44,150 nucleotides of DNA, from the NCBI GenBank assembly GCA_023411395.1, contig JAEYOV010000078.1:1-44150 (forward strand). Direction: 5' to 3'. The notes beneath the pieces are model-generated. The model worked only from the letters and a program-made list of their open reading frames with translations, ran no database searches and was not told the DNA's origin. Below, in pieces: positions 39,317 through 44,150 of this stretch (positions are counted from its first letter, which is position 1; every line of letters starts with the position of its first letter). This stretch comes from Bacillota bacterium. GTDB taxonomy: Bacteria; Bacillota; Clostridia; Christensenellales; Aristaeellaceae. Made by a program: the position numbers and the translations under genes.

Positions 39317-39393
39317 AAAGGCAAACCGGTTGAAAGGCCGGGACGCAAAACTACAGGGCCTAAACGGCGCAAGCCGCATGGCAGCCAGCTACC
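39317..39393 (+). promoter_or_regulatory. c-di-GMP-I riboswitch (GEMM-I), copy 3 of 4
   Basis: AAAGGCAAACC with the stem CCGGTT-GAAA-GGCCGG; GACGCAAAAC instead of GACGCAAAGC; GGCCTAA, GGC-GCAA-GCC and GCATGGCAGCC. It shares its P2-type stem with copy 4, not with copies 1 and 2. Confidence 0.85.
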
Positions 39394-39396
39394 GAA

Positions 39397-39473
39397 AAAG
39401 GCAAACCGGTTGAAAGGCCGGGACGCAAAGCTACAGGGTCTAAACGGCGCAAGCCGCATGACAGCCAGTTTCC
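39397..39473 (+). promoter_or_regulatory. c-di-GMP-I riboswitch (GEMM-I), copy 4 of 4
   Basis: Closest to the GEMM-I consensus: GGCAAACC, GAAA tetraloop, GACGCAAAGC, GGTCTAA, GCATGACAGCC. It ends just before the ribosome site GAAGGGAG of the CAP gene, and I see no terminator between, so control of translation start is likely. Confidence 0.88.
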
Positions 39474-39488
39474 GAAGGGAGAATTTTC

Positions 39489-40169
39489 ATGTTCCGTTCC
39501 ACAAAAGCAATGGCCGCCCTGGTTCTTGTTCTGGTTGTTCTTTTTACCACCTTCGCAGGTGCGTTGGCTGACAAATCCTCCGATGTCCTTGACCTGATCA
39601 ATAAGGAGCGCAAGGCCGCCGGGTTGAAAAAGGTTACTCTGAACGAGGACCTCAACCGTGTTGCCGAACTGCGTGCCGCCGAGATCGCCGAAAAATGGAG
39701 CCATACCCGCCCCAACGGCGAGGAATGGAAGACCGCTTTTTCCGAAGCAGGCGTCTCTGCCTCCTACCGTGGTGAAAACCTGGGCAAGGGACAGTATTCC
39801 GCTGAAAAAGTCGTGGACGACTGGATGGATTCAAAAGGCCACCGGTCCAATATTCTCAACAAGAAGTTCACCAAAATGGGCGTTGCCTCCGTCGTTATCG
39901 ACGGTGTCACCTATTGGGTGCAGGTATTTGCCAATGACGTGAAGACCACGAAAAAGACACCCGCCAAGACCAATGCCGGCGTCTCACAGACGTCCAATGG
40001 CAAAACACCGGCCACTGCGCCCGCTTCTTCCGGGAATTCCCAGAAGCCGGGCAAAACAAACAGCAGCCAGACAGGGGCTCTGGACAAGCTTTCTCAGTCC
40101 GTCGACCTGCAGGCCGCGCTGAATGCGCCCGCCGCCAGACCCACCCTCGGGAAAAACCCCGGCTTGTGA
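39489..40169 (+). CDS. Secreted CAP-domain (SCP/YkwD-like) protein
   Basis: The 226-residue protein has a signal peptide (about 1-27, ending AGALA before DKSS) and a CAP domain (about 30-152): LDLINKERKAAGLKKV, then KWSHTRPNG, GENLGKG, WMDSKGHRSNIL and the final YWVQVFAND. The conserved histidines and acidic residues are present. A low-complexity K/T/S/Q-rich tail (about 155-205) may bind the wall. YkwD-type proteins are extracellular; exact activity is unsettled. Expression is placed under four c-di-GMP aptamers, tying it to the motile-sessile switch. Start ATG follows AAGGGAG at 7 bases. Confidence 0.93.
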   Translation: MFRSTKAMAALVLVLVVLFTTFAGALADKSSDVLDLINKERKAAGLKKVTLNEDLNRVAELRAAEIAEKWSHTRPNGEEWKTAFSEAGVSASYRGENLGKGQYSAEKVVDDWMDSKGHRSNILNKKFTKMGVASVVIDGVTYWVQVFANDVKTTKKTPAKTNAGVSQTSNGKTPATAPASSGNSQKPGKTNSSQTGALDKLSQSVDLQAALNAPAARPTLGKNPGL

Positions 40170-40183
40170 GAGCTGGTGCCGGG
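40152..40183 (-). terminator. Minus-strand terminator-like hairpin
   Basis: On the minus strand: CCCGGC (40183-40178), loop, GCCGGG (40163-40158), then GTTTTT. It could end transcripts from the DUF1905 operon or an RNA encoded at 40184-40360. Confidence 0.5.
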
Positions 40184-40360
40184 ATGGCTGAGGAAAGCAG
40201 CAACATAGGTCCCGCGGATGCCATCGGCAAGGGTATTCGCCTGATCTGCCCCAATCATCAAGCACGGCGCTTCCTGGTCATTTCTGGCGTTCGATAAAGC
40301 AAGGCCTATGGCTTTGCCCAACCCGCAACCCCTGTGGACTTGTGCCACAGGGGTTGTACT
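40170..40360. ncRNA. Candidate structured RNA of unknown type
   Basis: This non-coding stretch has dense pairing: TGCCG-GG-ATGGC (40177-40188) with GCCATCGGCA (40220-40229), an inner GCTG...CAGC, TGAT...ATCA, and GCAAGGCC-TAT-GGCTTTGC (about 40299-40317). A terminator-like hairpin closes it at 40327-40355. It could be a 3' UTR of the CAP gene, an independent RNA, or lie on the minus strand, where a terminator also sits at 40152-40183. It matches no family I can name; I checked SRP, RNase P, tmRNA and common riboswitch cores. Confidence 0.35.
40327..40358 (+). terminator. Hairpin after the CAP gene
   Basis: AACCCCTGTGG, 7-base loop, CCACAGGGGTT then GT. An 11-bp perfect stem with a poor T run. 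Confidence 0.6.
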
Positions 40361-40425
40361 ATTCGCGAGTTTCGCGCTTTTCGCCCGTCCGGCAAAGCCG
40401 GGCAGCTGATTGCAAACAAAGCTTA

Positions 40426-40692
40426 TCAGACACGTTCTTTTATTGTGACGTGCACCGTATCCCCCGGCTGCTTGCCAATTTTTAATCGGATGTCCTTGCG
40501 CACACCCAGTATGTGGCAGGGCGTACCCATGCGCACAAGGCTGCCGTCGTAAGGCTCGCCGTCGAAAGTTGCGTGGACGGGTACACGGCCCTTCCCAAAC
40601 GTTTCCTTTACATCAAAAGGGATTTCAATATAGGCACCGTCGATGTCGGGGACCTTTTTCAATTCCGCGTCAAAAGCGAATCCCTTCTCCAT
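40426..40692 (-). CDS. DUF1905 family protein
   Basis: The 88-residue protein matches the DUF1905 beta-barrel family: an N-terminal FDAELKKVPDIDGAYIEIPF, then GRVPVHATFDGEPYDGSLVRMG and a C-terminal RKDIRLKIGKQPGDTVHVTI. Function is not known; the domain is often found fused to or near YdeI/DUF1801-type proteins, as here with the DUF1801 gene 24 bases upstream. ATG follows GGGAGG. Confidence 0.85.
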   Translation of the reverse strand: MEKGFAFDAELKKVPDIDGAYIEIPFDVKETFGKGRVPVHATFDGEPYDGSLVRMGTPCHILGVRKDIRLKIGKQPGDTVHVTIKERV

Positions 40693-40716
40693 CCTGCCCG
40701 CCTCCCTTTCCGGCGC

Positions 40717-41172
40717 TCATTTTGCCCTTTCCTGTTCATATACGCGAAGATAATCCGCCACCGTGACCTTGCCGCACAATTCCCCCAGCAAGCCGTAGGG
40801 AGTATTTGCCGTGGGCCTGAAGCGGACACAGCTTTTGCCTGTATCCGGCTTTTTGCCCGTTGCTTTTTCATAAGCCGACATGAACCATCCGTATACCTCC
40901 GGAAAGGCATATATCCCCATGTGATACAAGGCGATATGGTTCTTCTGGGAAGCGATGCCCAGCATGGTGACCGGCAATTTCGGATCCACATGATACCCCT
41001 TGGGATACAGGCTGTGGGGGATCACATAGCAGATCATGCCGTAGATCATGGTTTCTTCCAAACCAGCCGGAAGGTTTTCCAGCACCGCCGCGCGCAGCTT
41101 TTCCATGATTTCCCGCCTGCCGGGGGGAAGTTCTTGCAAATAATCCCGGGGCGTCTTGGCGTCGCTGTGCAT
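40717..41172 (-). CDS. DUF1801 family protein (YdhG-like)
   Basis: The 151-residue protein has the DUF1801 fold: TPRDYLQELPPGRREIMEKL (about 7-26), EETMIYGMICYVI, and the KNHIALYHMGIY segment. The C-terminal portion, FRPTANTPYGLLGELCGKVT, is typical of the group. Role unknown; relatives include iron-chaperone-like frataxin homologues by fold. It lies 42 bases after the DUF3842 gene and 24 before DUF1905 on the same strand. ATG follows AGGGGGAAGGC. Confidence 0.82.
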   Translation of the reverse strand: MHSDAKTPRDYLQELPPGRREIMEKLRAAVLENLPAGLEETMIYGMICYVIPHSLYPKGYHVDPKLPVTMLGIASQKNHIALYHMGIYAFPEVYGWFMSAYEKATGKKPDTGKSCVRFRPTANTPYGLLGELCGKVTVADYLRVYEQERAK

Positions 41173-41214
41173 GCCTTCCCCCTTCTTTCTCCCTTGTATG
41201 GCCTCGAAACAGAT

Positions 41215-41628
41215 TTATATCCGCTTCTCCAGCCTTTGCACCTTCTCCACCGCGGAAACAATAAACTGGCCCACGGGTAAATCCTGCAATCCGGCGATCT
41301 CCACATGGCATTTGTGTACCGGGACCAAAATCTTCAAAGCCGTGCACTCTCCCAGCGCGGCGGCCATCCGGGGCGTAACTTCCCCTAAAAGGCCGTTGGC
41401 TACCAGGATGCCGATAGGCCCAAGGATCACGTCCGCATTTTTCATATTGTACACCGCCGCGTTCTCCCCTGTGGCGGCCTGGCTGGCCCCGGCCTTCAGC
41501 ATCGCGGAAGTAGCCGCTGCGTTGGTGCCCACGGCGGTAATATCCGCTTCCGGCAGTGTCTGCCGGAGCCCTTCCACCAGTGCCCGGCCAATGCCTCCGC
41601 CCTGTCCGTCCATGACCAGTATGTTCAT
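41215..41628 (-). CDS. DUF3842 family protein
   Basis: The 137-residue protein begins MNILVMDGQGGGIGRALVEG, a nucleotide-binding Rossmann-like start with the GQGGGIG loop that is the hallmark of DUF3842, followed by AVGTNAAATSAMLKAGA and the GPIGILVANGLLGEVTP segment. The family is common in Clostridia and has no known function. The ATG at 41628 overlaps the stop of the sugar-kinase gene by 4 bases and follows AAGGAG. Longer in-frame codons upstream run over the kinase gene in another frame. Confidence 0.88.
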   Translation of the reverse strand: MNILVMDGQGGGIGRALVEGLRQTLPEADITAVGTNAAATSAMLKAGASQAATGENAAVYNMKNADVILGPIGILVANGLLGEVTPRMAAALGECTALKILVPVHKCHVEIAGLQDLPVGQFIVSAVEKVQRLEKRI

Positions 41629-42515
41629 GCGCCGCTCCTTTTTTCCAGCGCCCGCTTTGCCAGCAGGAAAGCGCCGGCAATGCCGCTCTCGGTGTGAAGG
41701 CCCGGCGGCACGATATAATCCTCCATACCGCTCAAAATGGCGGGATGCTGCACATACCCGCCCAGCAGCCGCAGCGTTTCCTTGCGGATCATGGGAAACA
41801 GGTGATTTTGCTGCATCACGCCGCCGCCCAAAATAATCTTCTCCGGCGAAAAGGAGACAATGGCGTTCACGCACATCTGGGCCAGATAGTTAGCCTCCAG
41901 CGCCCAGGCGGGGTGGTCCGGTTTCAATTCCCTGGCGGATATGCCCCAGCGTTTTTCCATGGCCGGGCCGCAGGCCAGCCCCTCCAGGCAGCTTCCGTGA
42001 TAGGGACAGAACCCTTCCGGGGACGGATCTTCCTTGAGCGGCCGAAGCAGCAAATGGCCAAATTCCGGGTGCAGCAAGCCATGGACCAGATTGCCCTCCA
42101 CCACAAGCCCGCCGCCGATGCCCGTGCCCACCGTCACATACAGGCAACTGCGGAGCCCCCGAGCCGCGCCCAGGGTGCTTTCCGCCAGAGCGGCGCCGTT
42201 CACATCCGTATCCAGGGCCACAGGCACGTGAAGCCCGTCCGCCAGCGTTTTGACCAGTGGAAAATTACGCCACTTCAACTTGGGAGTGGAGGTGATATAT
42301 CCGTAAGTGGGGGAAGAAGCCGTAAGGTCCAGCGGCCCGAAGCAGCCCACGCCCAGCGCCATGATATCGTGTCTTTGAAAATAGGAAAGGATGCCCGCCA
42401 TGGTTTCCTCCGGCGCGGTAGTGGGAATACTGACCTTGTCCGTGATATGCCCCGTTCCGTCCCCCACAGCCAATACCATTTTGGTGCCGCCCGCTTCCAA
42501 AGCGCCCAACAGCAT
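41625..42515 (-). CDS. ROK-family sugar kinase, fructokinase type
   Basis: The 296-residue kinase has the phosphate loop LEAGGTK (about 6-12), the catalytic aspartate in DTDVNGAALAE and the GTGIGGGLV loop. A zinc site follows, HPEFGH...CPYHGSCLEGLACGPA, close to the B. subtilis fructokinase form. It probably phosphorylates fructose, but mannose or glucose cannot be ruled out. Fructose-6-phosphate would be the substrate of the ManA at 7287. ATG follows ACGGGGGAAATG; a clean sigma-A promoter is at 42554-42582. It leads a four-gene operon with the three DUF genes. Confidence 0.92.
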   Translation of the reverse strand: MLLGALEAGGTKMVLAVGDGTGHITDKVSIPTTAPEETMAGILSYFQRHDIMALGVGCFGPLDLTASSPTYGYITSTPKLKWRNFPLVKTLADGLHVPVALDTDVNGAALAESTLGAARGLRSCLYVTVGTGIGGGLVVEGNLVHGLLHPEFGHLLLRPLKEDPSPEGFCPYHGSCLEGLACGPAMEKRWGISARELKPDHPAWALEANYLAQMCVNAIVSFSPEKIILGGGVMQQNHLFPMIRKETLRLLGGYVQHPAILSGMEDYIVPPGLHTESGIAGAFLLAKRALEKRSGA

Positions 42516-42553
42516 GTTTCATTTCCCCCGTAATCTTTGCGATTTCTTCTGCC

Positions 42554-42582
42554 ATTTTACAGGAAGGGACATGTTTTGTAAA
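42554..42582 (-). promoter_or_regulatory. Sigma-A promoter of the ROK operon
   Basis: On the minus strand: TTTACA (42582-42577), 17-base spacer, TAAAAT (42559-42554). Confidence 0.7.
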
Positions 42583-42615
42583 GGCATGAAGGCCGGCCTT
42601 TGTCTGTCCTTCCCA

Positions 42616-42645
42616 GCATATTTTGACCGCCCCGCGCCCATGTTA
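42616..42645 (+). promoter_or_regulatory. Sigma-G promoter of spoIVB
   Basis: GCATA (42616-42620), 18-base spacer, CATGTTA (42639-42645): a full match to GMATR-N17/18-CATNHTA. The transcript start falls about 25 bases before the ATG. SpoIVB is a sigma-G gene in B. subtilis, which supports the call. Confidence 0.8.
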
Positions 42646-42676
42646 TGGCTGAACAACGCAAAGAAGGGGCGTCAAA

Positions 42677-43972
42677 ATGCGCACGTATCGATTCAGGCAA
42701 AAGCGTTCCCGGGTAAGGCACTGGATTGGCATATTGCTTTCCCTGTTTCTTGTCATCGGCTATTTTACCCCGCAGGCACAGGCGCTGATGCACCTACCCG
42801 ATCACCTGTCCGTCACCACGGGCCACCGTCAAATTCTGTCGCTGGGCTTGCCCTTTTCCATCCGTGTGGAACAGGGCGATGTATCCGTACTCTCCTCCAC
42901 GGATGAAACACTGAACGGCCGGGCGGCCAGCAGCGTCCAACTGACCGGCAATCAGACGGGCAGCGCCGTTCTTTCCCTGGATTTTTTAGGCATCCTGCCC
43001 ATCAAAAAGGTGGAGGTGTCCGTAGAGCCGGAACGCATCCTCCTTCCCGGCGGTGAGGCGGTCGGCGTAGCGCTGCAAACCCAGGGCGTTTTGGTTGTGG
43101 GCACAAGCGATCTGGGCGGCGAGGGCGGCGCCAGTCCGGCACGCCTGGCGGGCATACGCCCCGGCGATGTGCTGGTGCAACTGGGCGGAAAGCCGATTGA
43201 AAGCGCAACGCATCTGAGCCAGTTGGTGGCCCAAGGCGGAGGCAAGCCCATCCTGCTGCAGGTGCTTAGGGACAGCCGGCCCATGGAAGTATCCCTGATC
43301 CCCAAGCGCGATCAGGCCAGCGGCAGCTACCGCCTGGGCATCTGGGTGCGCGACAGCACCGCCGGAGTAGGCACGCTGTCGTTTTATGACCCGAAAACCA
43401 AAGCCTATGGCGCGCTGGGCCACGCTATCACCGACGCGGATACCGGCCAGCCTCTTTCCGTGCGCAGCGGCCAGGTGATGCATGCCGATGTGGTGGATGT
43501 ACAAAAAGGCAAAAAGGGAACCCCTGGCGAATTGAAGGGCTCCTTCCTGCGGGAAAACAACTCGCTTGGAAATATTCTTAAAAACACAAGCTTTGGCATC
43601 TACGGCAATCTGGATAAGCCTCCGGAAAACAAACTGTACCCCAACGGCCTTCCCATCGGCCTGATGGGCACGGTTCTCACAGGCCCCGCCACCATCCTTT
43701 CCAGCGTGGACGGGGAAGGGATGAAGGAATATAAAGTGGAGATCGTTCAGGCCAACCGGCAAACATCCCCCGCCCCCAAATCGATGGTCATCAAGGTCAC
43801 CGACCCGGAGCTTCTTGCAAAAACCGGGGGCATTGTTCAGGGCATGAGCGGCAGCCCCATCATTCAAAACGGGCACATCATAGGAGCCGTGACCCATGTG
43901 TACGTCAACGATCCCACCCAGGGCTACGGCCTGTACATTGAGTGGATGCTCAAGCAGGCGGAGGGATTATAA
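42677..43972 (+). CDS. spoIVB: SpoIVB serine peptidase (S55), PDZ domain
   Basis: SpoIVB is made in the forespore and crosses to the intermembrane space to trigger pro-sigma-K processing. The 431-residue protein has a signal/anchor helix (about 16-36), a PDZ domain (about 120-210; RLAGIRPGDVLVQLGG) and the S55 domain. The likely catalytic triad is H249 (ALGHA), D376 (VTDPE) and S391 (GMSGSP). The spacings, 142 and 15 residues, equal those of the B. subtilis H236-D363-S378 triad. ATG follows AAGGGG. A terminator follows, and spo0A, its usual neighbour, does not begin within the 178 bases left in the window. Confidence 0.95.
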   Translation: MRTYRFRQKRSRVRHWIGILLSLFLVIGYFTPQAQALMHLPDHLSVTTGHRQILSLGLPFSIRVEQGDVSVLSSTDETLNGRAASSVQLTGNQTGSAVLSLDFLGILPIKKVEVSVEPERILLPGGEAVGVALQTQGVLVVGTSDLGGEGGASPARLAGIRPGDVLVQLGGKPIESATHLSQLVAQGGGKPILLQVLRDSRPMEVSLIPKRDQASGSYRLGIWVRDSTAGVGTLSFYDPKTKAYGALGHAITDADTGQPLSVRSGQVMHADVVDVQKGKKGTPGELKGSFLRENNSLGNILKNTSFGIYGNLDKPPENKLYPNGLPIGLMGTVLTGPATILSSVDGEGMKEYKVEIVQANRQTSPAPKSMVIKVTDPELLAKTGGIVQGMSGSPIIQNGHIIGAVTHVYVNDPTQGYGLYIEWMLKQAEGL

Positions 43973-44031
43973 TTTCCATAATCCTGCGGTACGCAGGGCA
44001 GCCGTCAAAACTTGATTCAAACAGCAAGGGG

Positions 44032-44073
44032 CTGTCGTGCTGGAGAGAATTCTCCAGCACGACAGTTTTTGTT
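44032..44073 (+). terminator. Terminator of spoIVB
   Basis: CTGTCGTGCTGGAGA-GAAT-TCTCCAGCACGACAG then TTTTTGTT: a 15-bp perfect stem with T run. The final 77 bases of the window contain no gene I can support. Confidence 0.93.
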
Positions 44074-44150
44074 ATAGAAGAATAAACAGCGGTGTCAAGG
44101 AGCGAGGAATGAAGGAAAAACAGGGATAGGAAACACAGCAAGCCGTGTAA

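Noticed and set aside
39154..39473. Four regular repeats of about 80 bases that at first sight could be a CRISPR-like or minisatellite array
   Set aside because: There are no unique spacers of uniform length, and each unit has the full conserved GEMM-I order with paired stems; they are riboswitch aptamers.
40170..40360. SRP RNA, RNase P RNA, tmRNA or a common riboswitch
   Set aside because: None of the conserved cores (for example the GGAAGGAAGCAGC loop of SRP RNA) is present; AGGAAAGCAGC is only a superficial likeness.
1..44150. tRNA or rRNA genes
   Set aside because: I looked for GTTCGANTC-type T-loops with matching acceptor stems and found only coding or repeat sequence, such as the GGTTCGAAAC within trpS.

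Overview
The window is chromosomal DNA from a spore-forming, fairly GC-rich member of the Clostridia (Firmicutes). The evidence is a Trp T-box leader before trpS, Rrf2/IscS/IscU genes of the clostridial type, a SpoIVB peptidase, a YhcN/YlaJ-type spore lipoprotein, a BofC-like protein, a DUF421/DUF4363 pair, tandem VanY-type carboxypeptidases and c-di-GMP-I riboswitches. I cannot name the species; a gut lineage such as Christensenellales or Oscillospirales would fit, but that is a guess. I see no phage, insertion sequence, CRISPR array, rRNA or tRNA.

Layout: (1) 0.2-2 kb, a HAD hydrolase and an MscS channel. (2) 2.0-7.0 kb, a surface-glycan operon: sugar-phosphate transferase, split transketolase, LicD transferase, flippase. 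(3) 7.3-12.7 kb on the minus strand, a flavin reductase followed by a zinc-ribbon protein, an anchored protein, an ABC exporter and a GNAT-mannose-6-phosphate isomerase fusion. (4) 13-17 kb, an AEC transporter, a phosphoesterase, the DUF421/DUF4363 pair behind a textbook forespore promoter, and an LD-carboxypeptidase. (5) 17-22.6 kb, rrf2-iscS-iscU, an HflX GTPase carrying an intact JAMM motif, and two DD-carboxypeptidase genes. (6) 22.9-28.3 kb, sporulation-linked and envelope genes (membrane protein, YhcN/YlaJ lipoprotein, murG, apgM, a 46-residue acidic protein, BofC-like). (7) 28.4-35.5 kb, phosphatase, cyclase, YtvI-like, TrmH, YwlG, Na/Pi symporter and DUF378. (8) 35.6-40.2 kb, trpS with T-box, PRPP synthetase, and a secreted CAP-domain protein behind four tandem c-di-GMP-I aptamers. 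(9) 40.4-44.1 kb, a sugar-kinase/DUF operon and spoIVB.

Two themes stand out. First, several genes carry GCATR-N17/18-CATNNTR promoters typical of forespore sigma G/F: DUF421/DUF4363, BofC-like, DUF378 and spoIVB. This suggests a dispersed forespore set that includes both SpoIVB and a relative of its inhibitor BofC. Second, intergenic DNA is rich in small modular hairpins whose arms vary while base pairing is kept, and some supply the last codons and stop of genes. The most striking single element is the quadruple c-di-GMP riboswitch at 39154-39473.
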